A stretch of DNA of 64,000 nucleotides from positions 62,001-126,000 of the forward strand of contig JAYFNT010000005.1 of assembly GCA_034933285.1 (NCBI GenBank), read 5' to 3'. The position numbers and the translations under genes were made by a program. Below are positions 8,219 through 16,822 of this stretch, in pieces (the first letter of the stretch is position 1; each line of letters begins with the position of its first letter). The notes under the pieces were generated by a model, which made no database searches, was not told where the DNA came from, and saw nothing but the letters and a program-made list of their open reading frames with translations. Source of the DNA: RPRC01 sp034933285 (GTDB taxonomy: Bacteria > Desulfobacterota > Desulfuromonadia > Geobacterales > Geobacteraceae).

Positions 8219-9202
8219 ATGAAAAAGTACACAGTTTTAGCAGTGCCTGTCGCGATTGCCCTTCTGACCTTCTGCCTTGCCGGAAAATCCATGGCCTTTG
8301 ATGCTGTAGTACCGATTGCCGACGATGGCTCAACTGCAGTCGGCGTCAACGACACTCTCAACGGCAACAAGGTGCTGAACGACGATGTCAGTGGCAAGAC
8401 GGCGGCGAACGACCAATCCATTGCCGCATCTGACATTCTCAACGGCAACACGGTGTCTGATATCGCCAACGACAAATCAAAGAATTTCGATCAGGAGGTC
8501 GAACAATCAAAAGGTGACTACAACGCGGTGGCCGGCATCGGCAACGCGACTGTAGACAAAAGCATCACTGTAAAAATTGAAGACATAAGGGTTGCGGTCG
8601 CCACCAGCACATTGAGTGGAGCCGTTTCGGGCAATAAGGTGATATTCGGAAACGGCCTCGAAATGGAAGCAAAAGGAAACCGCGGCGGGTCGGCAATTAA
8701 TGCTTCGTTGCAGGCGAACAAGGCATCCCAGAAGAACGGTGCACTGGGAGCGAACGGCGCACTGCAGGGTAACGGCGCATTGCAGGCCAGCGGCGCACTG
8801 CAGGGTAACGGCGCTTCGCAGGACCGCGACGCTACTGCCACCTCCCAGAACGAATCATTCGGGAGCGCTAAAGCAACCGGTCTCGATGCAGCTTATGGCA
8901 AAAATGAATCTGAAGCGGCAAACCTGGCCCTTGGCGCTAACAAGGCCGAGGGTGAAAACAAAGCATATGGCGAGAATTCTGCCAAGCAGGCCAACGCTTC
9001 TTTCCAGGCTGCTAATGCAACTACCGGTGATTACACCGCGACCCAGGATCAGGTTGTTTACCTTGCAACCGGCGCCAACAACCTGGCCGGCGGCATAACC
9101 GCAAACGGGATCAACTCCATATCCATGAACAGCGGTATTAATGCTCTGTTCCAGCAGTCGGTCAACGTGCAGGCAAGCATATACAACACACCCGCTCAAT
9201 AA
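8219..9202 (+). CDS. Fap-like functional amyloid subunit candidate
   Basis: 327 aa with a Sec signal peptide (residues 1-26, ending SMAFDA). The mature protein is almost free of aromatics, has no Cys, and is rich in Asn, Gly, Ala, Ser and Gln, as in amyloid fibre subunits. Imperfect repeats run through it: NGNKVLNDD/NGNTVSDIAND near residues 42-85, five GALQGN-like hexapeptides (about 173-202), and ANKAEGEN/YGENSAKQAN units. The C-terminus SMNSGINALFQQSVNVQASI recalls Fap fibre proteins. AAAGGAGG precedes the start, and a sigma-54 promoter drives it. The neighbours are a C39 peptidase and, convergently, a FapF-like porin. It could be the FapB or FapC counterpart; similarity is by composition and context, not clear alignment. 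Confidence 0.72.
   Translation: MKKYTVLAVPVAIALLTFCLAGKSMAFDAVVPIADDGSTAVGVNDTLNGNKVLNDDVSGKTAANDQSIAASDILNGNTVSDIANDKSKNFDQEVEQSKGDYNAVAGIGNATVDKSITVKIEDIRVAVATSTLSGAVSGNKVIFGNGLEMEAKGNRGGSAINASLQANKASQKNGALGANGALQGNGALQASGALQGNGASQDRDATATSQNESFGSAKATGLDAAYGKNESEAANLALGANKAEGENKAYGENSAKQANASFQAANATTGDYTATQDQVVYLATGANNLAGGITANGINSISMNSGINALFQQSVNVQASIYNTPAQ
8735..8824 (+). repeat. Five 18-bp tandem units inside the amyloid gene
   Basis: Units begin at 8735, 8753, 8771, 8789 and 8807, each close to AACGGCGCACTGCAGGGT and each coding one NGALQG-like hexapeptide. In-frame tandem units of this kind can change copy number by slippage. Confidence 0.85.
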
Positions 9203-9234
9203 TCGGAATCCGGTCATTGAGATGGTATGGTCCT

Positions 9235-9263
9235 CCCTGGTGGCGGGTCGGCCGCCACCAGGG
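9235..9263 (+). promoter_or_regulatory. Perfect 12-bp intercistronic hairpin
   Basis: CCCTGGTGGCGG, a five-base loop, then the exact reverse complement, between the amyloid subunit gene and the next gene. No T-run follows. It fits a partial terminator or an mRNA-stabilising 3' structure that would keep the first gene more abundant than those downstream. Confidence 0.75.
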
Positions 9264-9316
9264 CATTGTCAGCGCGGAGGCGATGTAGTTTTATTCCAAC
9301 CAGGAGGCGGGAGAAG

Positions 9317-9718
9317 ATGCGAAAAGCTACGATCGGTATGATTGCTTCAATTGCCCTTTTCGGCGTTGTGCTTACGGCGCACCTGTCGATTGCGGGGCAA
9401 CCTTCGCCGGCTCCGGTGCAAGATCAGTCAACATTGGATGTATCCGGTTTCGGACAGCCTCTGTCCGGCGAAAACCTGGGCGGACAATCAGGACGCCAAG
9501 CCGTCCTCAGTATCGACCAGTTGGAAAAGATAATCAGCAATGTCAAAATGAATGGCTACGTGCAGGACAACTCCATTTCGGGTAATTCCTTTACAGGAGC
9601 CAACTCTGTAGCAGGAAACGCCTTCTCGGGAATGAACGGTTTTGCAACAGTCATTCAGAACTCCGGCAATCAGGTACTGATACAGAATGACCTGATCGTC
9701 AACGTGACTACTCATTGA
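9317..9718 (+). CDS. Small secreted amyloid-locus protein
   Basis: 133 aa; ATG at 9317 follows AGGAGGCGGGAGA, while the in-frame extension upstream has no such site. Signal peptide residues 1-27 (AHLSIAGQ). The mature part has Asn/Gly/Ser-rich repeats (NSISGNSFTGANSVAGNAFS) and ends VIQNSGNQVLIQNDLIVNV, a pattern also found in the protein at 10442 and loosely like curlin QxGxxN repeats. It lies 13 bases before the C39 peptidase. A minor fibre component or nucleator is a reasonable guess; no family name can be given. Confidence 0.75.
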   Translation: MRKATIGMIASIALFGVVLTAHLSIAGQPSPAPVQDQSTLDVSGFGQPLSGENLGGQSGRQAVLSIDQLEKIISNVKMNGYVQDNSISGNSFTGANSVAGNAFSGMNGFATVIQNSGNQVLIQNDLIVNVTTH

Positions 9719-9731
9719 TCAGAAGGATGCC

Positions 9732-10445
9732 ATGGTAGCCATTTCCATAACAAGAACGATGATTTTGTCCCTTGCGTTCACGGCAGCGGCTTCTTATGCG
9801 AGGGCGGGCACGGTAGTCGTGCCGGGCGTATCGGGAGGCAACTTCAATGTCGCAAAGGTAACGAGCCTGAAAGAGGCACGTTACCTTACGACAATCCGCC
9901 AGCAGTATGATTTCAGCTGCGGTTCCGCGGCAATGGCAACCCTGCTCACCTATCATTACCAGGACTCGGTCAGCGAACAGGAAGTTTTTTTGTGGATGTA
10001 CAACCATGGCAACAAGCCGAAGATTCGCCAGGAAGGTTTTTCCATGCTCGACATGAAAAATTACCTCGAAGCGAACGGCTACCATGCTGACGGATATTAT
10101 GTGTCCCTCGACCAGTTGGCGGAAATCGGCGTGCCGGCAATCGTTTTGATCAACATCAAGGGGTACATGCATTTTGTGGTGGTTAAGGGCGTGACCGAAA
10201 ATAAGGTTCTGGTGGGAGATCCTTCTATGGGAACCAGGATCATGCCGCGAGAAGAGTTCGAGAAAATGTGGAACGGTCTCGTGTTCATAATCCGCAACAG
10301 GAGCATATTGACGCAAAACAACTTCAACCGCATGGAAGAATGGCGCCATGTAAGGGGGAAAGCGCCCCTTGGCCTCGCTTTGAAAGACAGCGCCCTGGCA
10401 AATATAACCATGCTTATGCCCGGGCCGGGAGGAGCAGGTCCATGA
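9732..10445 (+). CDS. C39-family cysteine peptidase, FapD-like
   Basis: 237 aa with an N-terminal signal sequence (residues 1-25), so it acts in the periplasm. C39 catalytic elements are all present: Gln58 and Cys63 in QQYDFSCGSAA, His147 in GYMHFVVV, Asp163 in VGDPSMG. There is no transporter domain, as in FapD of Pseudomonas amyloid operons. It probably processes or licenses the fibre proteins. Its stop overlaps the next start (ATGA), indicating translational coupling. Family call is firm; the FapD role rests on the neighbours. Confidence 0.85.
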   Translation: MVAISITRTMILSLAFTAAASYARAGTVVVPGVSGGNFNVAKVTSLKEARYLTTIRQQYDFSCGSAAMATLLTYHYQDSVSEQEVFLWMYNHGNKPKIRQEGFSMLDMKNYLEANGYHADGYYVSLDQLAEIGVPAIVLINIKGYMHFVVVKGVTENKVLVGDPSMGTRIMPREEFEKMWNGLVFIIRNRSILTQNNFNRMEEWRHVRGKAPLGLALKDSALANITMLMPGPGGAGP

Positions 10446-11026
10446 AGAAACTACCGAGAAAACTGGCAGGTTTGGCGGTCTTGGCCCTGGGATTGACACT
10501 CGGGGGGGGCTGCCCGGCTTTGGGGGCACAGAACGATCCCCCGGGCTGGTTTAATGTTACGAACCAGGAATTGGATAGCATGCGCGGCGGCTTTATGACG
10601 GACAGTGGCTTGCGGATTTCGCTGGGCGTAATAAAAGCCGTATTTATCGACGGCATGCTGAAGACGGTCACTTCGTTCAATGTCCCGAATTTGCCCGTTA
10701 ATATGACGAATGCGGACAACTCTATCAAGAATGTCCAATCGGAAGCATTGCCGGCAAGACCGGCAACCGTTGCGGCAGCAAACAGCAATCCGTCGGTTGG
10801 GGTTGTTTCCGGTGACACGGCCCCTGTGCTGGTAAGCGCACAGCAGGCTGACGTTGCTACTATAATACAGAATACGGGTAAAATGATACTGGTTCAAAAC
10901 AGTGCAGACCAGAAGGTTATCCAGAACATGACCATTATTAACGCAACAATGAACAGCGCAAGCATGTTCCGCTCGCTTAACCTGATGTACAGGGTCAACC
11001 AGCAGATGATTCACATGCCGCGCTAG
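10442..11026 (+). CDS. Secreted amyloid-locus protein with double-Gly motif
   Basis: 194 aa, start overlapping the C39 peptidase stop. Signal peptide residues 1-28 (LGLTLGGGCPALGAQN). Just inside the mature region is NQELDSMRGGFMTDSG, which resembles the leader motif (ELxxMxGG) cut by C39 peptidases. The C-terminal part carries IIQNTGKMILVQN and VIQNMTIIN, matching the tail motif of the protein at 9317. It might be the FapE or FapA counterpart. The idea that the adjacent peptidase cuts after GG is inference. Confidence 0.75.
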   Translation: MKKLPRKLAGLAVLALGLTLGGGCPALGAQNDPPGWFNVTNQELDSMRGGFMTDSGLRISLGVIKAVFIDGMLKTVTSFNVPNLPVNMTNADNSIKNVQSEALPARPATVAAANSNPSVGVVSGDTAPVLVSAQQADVATIIQNTGKMILVQNSADQKVIQNMTIINATMNSASMFRSLNLMYRVNQQMIHMPR

Positions 11027-11290
11027 CAGGTCTCCAAAAATGCCCTGAATTTTTTGTTCATCCTTAACAGGTTTTTCTGAATACCTTCCAGGAGAACACT
11101 CACCATGCATAACTTGTGTCGCCAACTGCTGACCTAGGCGCATCATGCCGGGGCCCACGGCCTCAGCATGAACGCCCGGTCAGACCAGGGCGCCATTGCT
11201 GTCCGCGTGACAAACAACACTTCCTGCAGAATGACGGGGGGCTTCCCACCGTATTCCAACTATCAGTCTTCAACGGTGCAGATCAGAGAA

Positions 11291-11344
11291 AAACCAGGTC
11301 AGGGCGTGGAAATATCCCAGCCTTAACCTGGTTTGACGAGATGC
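11291..11344. terminator. Inverted repeat between convergent amyloid genes
   Basis: AAACCAGGT (11291-11299) and ACCTGGTTT (11336-11344) pair perfectly, with further partial pairing inside. It sits between the ends of the genes at 10442 and 11363, as expected for a bidirectional terminator, although no long T-run follows. The rest of 11027-11362 shows nothing coding. Confidence 0.5.
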
Positions 11345-11362
11345 AACAGCAAGAGGCCTGTA

Positions 11363-12676
11363 TTATATGCTGAACGGGACACGCATGGTCAGGACAACAT
11401 CAGGCGCTGCTTCGGTAATTCCTGCTTCGAGAGAGAAATTTATGCTTGTCCTGTCGGACAATTTGTAAGAGGCGCCGAACAGCAGGCTTCCCAAGATGGA
11501 AGTTTGCGAGCCGGCCGGAATGGTGTTGTTCACCTTGGTCCGACCAACAATGTATTGCTCATAGCCAACGCTGAACGAAGTTTTTTCGTTCATGGAGAAA
11601 CCCAGCCCGAAATTGAATCCGAAGATGCCGCCCGGCTCGACTTTGGCATTGGTTGTTGTGATTGTTGTGCCATCCGTAGTCGTCGGGACAGACTCGTTGC
11701 TTGAGAAGCTGTACAGGTAATTCACCGAACCGAAAAAAACCACGGGATCTGTCGGGAAAATCGCGGAAAGACTAGGCTGTATGCCCCAGAAGCCGGTGCC
11801 GGTAGCCAGCTCCGTTTCCAGTCCGGTATTTGAATCGACCGGTACATTGAAAGGGCCTTTCCCGGTGTTGGATTTCGCAGTGAGCCCGGCAATGAATATC
11901 GGGCCGCCGCTTGTCGGCATATTGATCTGATACCGAAGACCGAATTGTACATCACCGATGTTGTTGCCGCTGGCATTGAAAACCCTGTCCTGCGTGGCCG
12001 GCGCGCTGAGAGTGCTGGATATCGCCGCGGAATCGCTCCGGAAAACGTACGGCACATAAGCATTGAACTCAAGCCTTCTGGTCAGACCGTACCGGGCCGT
12101 GAAAGCCGGAATATAAGTGTTGCGGTTGACGCTTCTGACATCGATCAGGCCGATGACGATCGCCGGTATTATGGTGTACCCGCTCAAGACCACCCTGGTG
12201 GATGACGAATACGCGTACTGGAATGAGGGCTCAAAGACCAGGGTTCCCTTGGGTGTCAGCACCCCCTGCTGTCTGAAGATGGCTTCAATCTCCTCGTACT
12301 GTTTTCTGACGGGGGGCTTCACCGGGGGGCGTCCGACCGGCTGTGTCGGCAGTTGCTCCTGCGCCTGGGCGGCCTGCTTGCTGCCTGCCTTTTTCTCTTT
12401 GCTGCTGGTTTCTGCGGCAGGGGCCTGATTCCGGGACTGGCCGGGTTCGCCTTGCCCTCCCCGGATATTGAGGGCATTGTCCGACACGCCAACCCTTGTT
12501 TGCAGTTCATCGATCTGGCGTTGCTGCTCCATCAACTGCCTGCCCTGTCTCTCGACAATCTGTCTGAGATGGGTCACATCATCCGGTTGGGACTGGACGG
12601 AAGAAGTCCCGGCATGGCAAGGGATGGCGGCGCCGGCAGCGGCAAGAAGCACGAACAGATTCAAGCATGTTCTCAT
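11363..12676 (-). CDS. FapF-like outer membrane exporter
   Basis: 437 aa from the ATG at 12676, behind GGGAGG; an extension to 12709 lacks a site. Order: signal peptide (1-22, PCHAG), coiled coil (about 33-60, LRQIVERQGRQLMEQQRQID), a Pro/Gln/Lys-rich linker (about 65-125), then a beta-barrel beginning GVLTPKGTLVFEPSFQYAYS and including VNRNTYIPAFTARYGLTRRL and AYVPYVFRSD, ending in the aromatic-tailed strand RVPFSI. This matches FapF, the trimeric barrel that secretes amyloid subunits. It faces the subunit genes convergently, unlike the co-linear fapABCDEF operon of Pseudomonas. Confidence 0.82.
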   Translation of the reverse strand: MRTCLNLFVLLAAAGAAIPCHAGTSSVQSQPDDVTHLRQIVERQGRQLMEQQRQIDELQTRVGVSDNALNIRGGQGEPGQSRNQAPAAETSSKEKKAGSKQAAQAQEQLPTQPVGRPPVKPPVRKQYEEIEAIFRQQGVLTPKGTLVFEPSFQYAYSSSTRVVLSGYTIIPAIVIGLIDVRSVNRNTYIPAFTARYGLTRRLEFNAYVPYVFRSDSAAISSTLSAPATQDRVFNASGNNIGDVQFGLRYQINMPTSGGPIFIAGLTAKSNTGKGPFNVPVDSNTGLETELATGTGFWGIQPSLSAIFPTDPVVFFGSVNYLYSFSSNESVPTTTDGTTITTTNAKVEPGGIFGFNFGLGFSMNEKTSFSVGYEQYIVGRTKVNNTIPAGSQTSILGSLLFGASYKLSDRTSINFSLEAGITEAAPDVVLTMRVPFSI

Positions 12677-12731
12677 TTTTTCCTCCCTTTTCATAAAATA
12701 ATGCTGCATTGAAATATATGATTGATAATTA

Positions 12732-12904
12732 CCCGAATCCGTGACGCCTTCACGACTTTGCGAGTATGGAACGCCTCAGTTTTGCATTCCTCCGGGATTA
12801 GGCGGCCCGACGGCGTTCACCCGGCGTAACAGAAGCGCAACGGCATAAGCGACGTTGAACCCCGGCATTCTGCTCGCTTGGCGTCCAGACATCACGGATT
12901 CAGG
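12732..12904 (+). repeat. Dispersed 173-bp repeat, copy 1
   Basis: Bounded by terminal inverted repeats CCGAATCCGTGACG and a matching CGGATTCAGG end. Related copies are at 31784, 36810 and 57597 (the last inverted). It fills the gap between the sigma-54 activator gene and fapF-like gene, both leftward, so it may carry the fapF promoter or be read through. Confidence 0.85.
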
Positions 12905-12910
12905 AATTAA

Positions 12911-14248
12911 TCATAAAATGATGTTGAATTTGTTGATCAGCCTGTACAGCGTTACGCGTGATACTCCGAGATCTCGTGCCGTTTTGGATACGTTGTTATT
13001 GTTCATTTGCAGGTAGCGCTGAATGACCTCGATCTCCGCTTTTTCCCTTGCGTCGTCCAGTGATATCACATTTCTCGGTTCGGCCCGCTTCTCCAGTCCA
13101 AGATCCTTTGGCGTGATCAGATTGTGCTCGCACATTACCATCGCGCTTTGAATCCTGTTCCTCATCTCCCGCACGTTGCCCGGCCAGTCGTGCAGGGACA
13201 TGACCCGCAACGCCTGCTGGCTGAATCCTTTGACCTTGCGGTTCGTTTCCCCCAGGAATTCCTCGAAAAATGTCCTGGCAAGCAACTCCAGGTCTTCCCT
13301 GCGCTCCCGCAGCGGAGGGATTTTCAGCTGTAGAACATTCAGCCGGTAATAAAGGTCCTCTCGAAAGCGGCCTTCTTCCACCGCTTTTTCCAGGTCGATA
13401 TGAGTTGCTGCAATTACCCTCACATCAACCTTTATGCTCTGGTTTGAACCGAGTCGCTCAATGGTCTTTTCCTGCAGGAAGCGCAGCAGGTTTACCTGAA
13501 GGTCCGGCGACAGGTCGCCGATCTCGTCCAGAAAAATCGTCCCTCCCGCGGCAGCCTCGATACGGCCGGATTTCCGTTGTGCGGCGCCGGTAAAAGCGCC
13601 TTTCTCATGGCCGAATAACTCGGATTGGATGAGGTGGCTCGGCAGCGCCCCGCAGTTTACCGCGATAAGGGGCGCCCGGCAGCGCGGAGAGTGCTGATGG
13701 ATGGCTCGCGCCGCCAGCTCTTTGCCGGTCCCGCTTTCTCCCGTGATAAGGACTGTCGAATCGCACTTCTGTATCTTGCGCAGATTGGCGAAAAGCTCCA
13801 CCATGACCGGACTTATGCCGATCATCTGGAATTCGCCTATATGCGGGTTCTGTATGGTCAGCCTGCTTTTGAGCCTCGCCTTGCCGTATGCGTGCCCGAG
13901 GGTAACCAGAAGGCGAGGCATATCCACGGGGAGTGTGTGATAGTCGTAAAAATGGTTGAAGAGAAATGTACAGAAATCTTCGGATTGCAGGCAACCGGAA
14001 GGAAGCAGGGCGATCCATTCCATATTGCTGTTCAACAGCAGAAGCTCTTCGAAATCTTCAAGGCTCCTCTTGCCGCAATTTACTATGGAACAAAGCCCGA
14101 CATAACAATCGGGGGTACTTTCGATCAGTGATTTTGCTGTTTGGACGTCCGTAGCCGATAAAAGATTCCACCCCTCCCTGTCCAGATTCTCCGCGGAGAA
14201 TTGGAAGGTGTCGCCTGGGAAAATACTGAGTAGTTTTCTCATAGGCAT
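12911..14248 (-). CDS. Sigma-54 activator with VpsR/FleQ-like N-terminus
   Basis: 445 aa. Residues about 3-135 form a non-canonical receiver-like domain (DYHTLPVDMPRLLVTLGHAY) of the type in VpsR and FleQ. The AAA+ core follows: Walker A GESGTGKE, loop 1 HEKGAFTGA, Walker B GGTIFLDEIGDL. The GAFTGA loop means it can engage sigma-54 RNA polymerase. The C-terminus has a Fis-type helix-turn-helix (SKTARDLGVSRVTLYRLI). Start at ATG 14248 behind GGGGC; ATG 14242 is an alternative. It is the obvious candidate for activating the sigma-54 promoter at 8133. Binding of cyclic di-GMP is possible by analogy only. Confidence 0.9.
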   Translation of the reverse strand: MPMRKLLSIFPGDTFQFSAENLDREGWNLLSATDVQTAKSLIESTPDCYVGLCSIVNCGKRSLEDFEELLLLNSNMEWIALLPSGCLQSEDFCTFLFNHFYDYHTLPVDMPRLLVTLGHAYGKARLKSRLTIQNPHIGEFQMIGISPVMVELFANLRKIQKCDSTVLITGESGTGKELAARAIHQHSPRCRAPLIAVNCGALPSHLIQSELFGHEKGAFTGAAQRKSGRIEAAAGGTIFLDEIGDLSPDLQVNLLRFLQEKTIERLGSNQSIKVDVRVIAATHIDLEKAVEEGRFREDLYYRLNVLQLKIPPLRERREDLELLARTFFEEFLGETNRKVKGFSQQALRVMSLHDWPGNVREMRNRIQSAMVMCEHNLITPKDLGLEKRAEPRNVISLDDAREKAEIEVIQRYLQMNNNNVSKTARDLGVSRVTLYRLINKFNIIL

Positions 14249-14988
14249 CTTTGGTGCCCCATTGCAAAAACTCCGTGGCGGCAAACGGTTAATTCAGGTT
14301 TGAAAGTGGCAATAAAAGGCTGCGCAATAGGCCGGGGAACTCGATTTTAACAATGGCAATTCCGTATTTTGCATATCCTGAGTTTGTCCTTTGAAGTGCA
14401 AGAGCATTAAGCTAAGGAAATATCTGTTTTGACAAAGGTGAGAGTGTCCGGTTCATCGCCAATCTTCTATTTATAAAATCATAGATTGCAAATTTATATT
14501 GTCAATAATTGTAACCTCGATTATCCGTTAAAATTATAAAATACCTATGATAATAATTTATGTTTTGTATAGAAAATATTATTTATGAAATTATATTTAT
14601 GTTATATGTTTAAGTGGAGGGCGGCCAATGCAAAACAATAGTCCAGATAAGACGGGTTGTTGTTTGTGAATAGTGGCAGAGCAAAAGTGAAAGACGGCAA
14701 TGGCCGGCATATTCGGTTTGCCAATGGCTTAACCATGTTTCTTTTTATATCCAATTCAAGCCTTAAAGAATGAAAGCAGCATCCTGGAAATATCTTTCTC
14801 AAAAAGACAAGGTGACTTGAAGTCCATGTATTATTGAGTAAAGTTTTAACAGGCGGTTCTTTGCCTTCCGGGGGGTGAAGCCTGATCTGAAGCACTGAGC
14901 GTATAACGGATTGGTTTATGATATGAAATGGGTTTTCAGTAATTGAAGGCATGCATCTTGTCATTGAGGCGGCACCAAGGGGGCATAA
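14249..14988. other. Long AT-rich gap
   Basis: 740 bases with a marked AT-rich core (about 14380-14620) between divergent genes. A 13-codon frame starts at ATG 14628 behind GTGGAGGG and ends CC, but I see nothing else to support it. The leftward 120-codon frame at 14602-14964 has no ribosome site or recognisable protein. I see no sigma-54 site. Regulatory DNA for the divergent genes is likely. Confidence 0.4.
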
Positions 14989-15930
14989 ATGAATCTTGAT
15001 ATTTACACTGTCAATGGAAAGAAAATTATGATCACTAAGAAACGGAACCGCTCACTTGCCGCAAGTCCAATTGTAATAAAAATACTGGTGGCCACCTGTC
15101 TCCTTTGCCAGATAAGTTGTTCACAACACGTTAATGTCGGCACGGAACCCGGACTTGATGATACACCGGCCTATTTGCAGGATATCATCATCTCGGGAGC
15201 CGAAGATAACACCAAAATCAAAATACTGACGAGCAAGCCCGTGAAATATAAACTTAACAGTATCGCCGCGCCACCCAGGGAGGTTGTTGACCTGTACCCT
15301 CCCGTTCTCAATCCTTTTAATACGCCTTTGCCAGTCAGCACTTCATTGATCAGCCAGATCGATATTGCAAAACATGACAGAGACGGTAATCCCTTCTCGC
15401 GGATTATTTTCAAGTTGAAGCGGAGTGTCGCATTTGCCGCAAGCACAGATCCGTCTGGAGAAAACACCATAATATTGTCTGTTGTGAAACCGCATAAAAG
15501 AACTTCCGGCTCCTCAACGTCAGGTTCCGCCCCCCCACAGGAAAGACCATCCATGCATCCCCCCACAGCAGAAATTAGCAAAAAAATTCGGGACAAAACC
15601 GAAATGCCTGAACACATTGGTCCCATGATGGTCATCCGCAGGCTGGATATCACCAGGGATGGTGTAGAAATAGCGGTTAACGGCGTCGACGAGAAATTCA
15701 GGACTTTCAAGATGAAAGGACCACAGCGGTTGGTTCTTGACGTTTTCGGCGCCAGTACCTCCGTGAAGAGCAGGATCGTTCCGGTAAACAGGTTCGGTAT
15801 AACGAATATCCGCCTGGGCACATATCCCGACAAGGTACGGTTGGTATTCGATGCGTCGCGAAAGATTTTCCCGGACTACAGGATTGAAGTGGAAAGCCAT
15901 TGCATGAAAGTGCTTTTTGTTAAGGAATAG
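14989..15930 (+). CDS. AMIN-domain lipoprotein
   Basis: 313 aa. A hydrophobic stretch (about 27-42) ends in LLCQISCSQ, a plausible lipobox with acylated Cys. Two AMIN-like beta domains follow: about 60-165 (VKYKLNSIAAPPREVVDLYP, and ISQIDIAKH) and about 210-313 (GPQRLVLDVFG, then NIRLGTYPDKVRLVFDAS), joined by a Ser/Pro-rich linker. AMIN domains place proteins at peptidoglycan or in secretin (PilQ) assemblies. ATG 15028 is an alternative start. It sits divergently from the amyloid regulator, so a link to fibre export or the envelope is possible but unproven. Confidence 0.85.
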   Translation: MNLDIYTVNGKKIMITKKRNRSLAASPIVIKILVATCLLCQISCSQHVNVGTEPGLDDTPAYLQDIIISGAEDNTKIKILTSKPVKYKLNSIAAPPREVVDLYPPVLNPFNTPLPVSTSLISQIDIAKHDRDGNPFSRIIFKLKRSVAFAASTDPSGENTIILSVVKPHKRTSGSSTSGSAPPQERPSMHPPTAEISKKIRDKTEMPEHIGPMMVIRRLDITRDGVEIAVNGVDEKFRTFKMKGPQRLVLDVFGASTSVKSRIVPVNRFGITNIRLGTYPDKVRLVFDASRKIFPDYRIEVESHCMKVLFVKE

Positions 15931-15990
15931 CGCGAATTGCAGTCAACAGCATGGACAGAATGGAAAGCTTGAGCCATGTTGTCCCGGAAC

Positions 15991-16023
15991 TGTAGAAAGT
16001 GTCTATCCGTAAACTCCTGCTAA
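15991..16023. repeat. Dispersed repeat module, second copy
   Basis: 33 bases nearly identical to 7763-7795. It lies in the non-coding gap before glnB. Confidence 0.6.
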
Positions 16024-16317
16024 ACGCCTCCGCAACTCCTCCTTAAAACGTGAATCTGCGCACTGCTCCCCGCAAAAAGAATTGCCGCGGTGAATATTTC
16101 CGACTCGGCCTCAGTTCCTGGTGAAACAATTATCGCCAGACTTTCCGGGGGGACGGCTCTGCATGGGGCATTATCGCGTAAAAATTTTTCATGATGGTGC
16201 GGACAATGCCCAAAAATTAGGCAGCGAACGCCGGATATGCTGGAGAAAACTGCTCGTTTAAAGGTGAATATTTTGTAAGTTATTGAAATAATAGAAGATA
16301 TACATGGATTTTTTGTT

Positions 16318-16333
16318 TGGCACAGCTGATGCT
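16318..16333 (+). promoter_or_regulatory. Sigma-54 promoter of glnB
   Basis: TGGCAC-N5-ATGC keeps the invariant GG and GC at ten-base spacing, one mismatch from consensus. It lies about 125 bases before the glnB start, as expected for nitrogen-regulated (NtrC-activated) transcription. The remaining gap 15931-16457 contains a dispersed repeat module and no gene. I found no convincing NtrC dyad by eye. Confidence 0.75.
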
Positions 16334-16457
16334 TTTACTTTGTCATACGTATGAAGCACTACATGAACTGCAGGGCATGTATTACCGGGTATCACAGTGG
16401 CGCAGGATATTCCGAACAAAAGCGGGTCAGAAATTCATGGGAAACGGGGGTTACTAA

Positions 16458-16796
16458 ATGAAGCTGATAGAAGCGATAATCAAACCGTTCAAGCTGGATG
16501 AGGTCAAGGACGCGCTGAACGAATTAGGGGTGATGGGTATCACAGTCAGCGAGGTTAAGGGCTTCGGCAGGCAGAAAGGGCATACGGAGCTTTACCGCGG
16601 TGCAGAGTATGTTGTCGATTTCATTCCGAAGGTAAAGCTCGAGATAGCCGTATCCGATGACATGGTGCCGAAAATTCTGGAGACGATCGAAAATTCCGCA
16701 AAAACCGGCCGGATCGGCGACGGCAAGATATTCGTCATGTCCCTTGAGGAAGCCGTAAGGATAAGGACCGGCGAAAAAGGTGGAGATGCCCTGTAA
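16458..16796 (+). CDS. glnB: Nitrogen regulatory protein PII
   Basis: 112 aa, the standard PII length. MKLIEAIIKPFKLDEVK is the PII start, the T-loop holds the uridylylation site Tyr51 (ELYRGAEY), and KTGRIGDGKIF is the nucleotide-binding B-loop. PII senses ATP/ADP and 2-oxoglutarate and controls ammonium uptake and assimilation. It leads an operon-like set with a porin and amtB; linked amtB suggests the GlnK role of blocking the channel. Confidence 0.96.
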   Translation: MKLIEAIIKPFKLDEVKDALNELGVMGITVSEVKGFGRQKGHTELYRGAEYVVDFIPKVKLEIAVSDDMVPKILETIENSAKTGRIGDGKIFVMSLEEAVRIRTGEKGGDAL

Positions 16797-16822
16797 ATTT
16801 ATTGAATGAAAAGGAGAATACC

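Noticed and set aside
14628..14669. 13-codon plus-strand frame ending in CC-L
   Set aside because: Has a ribosome-site-like sequence, but no promoter, hairpin or context makes it more than chance.
14602..14964. 120-codon minus-strand frame in the AT-rich gap
   Set aside because: No ribosome site, no recognisable protein, unlikely composition.
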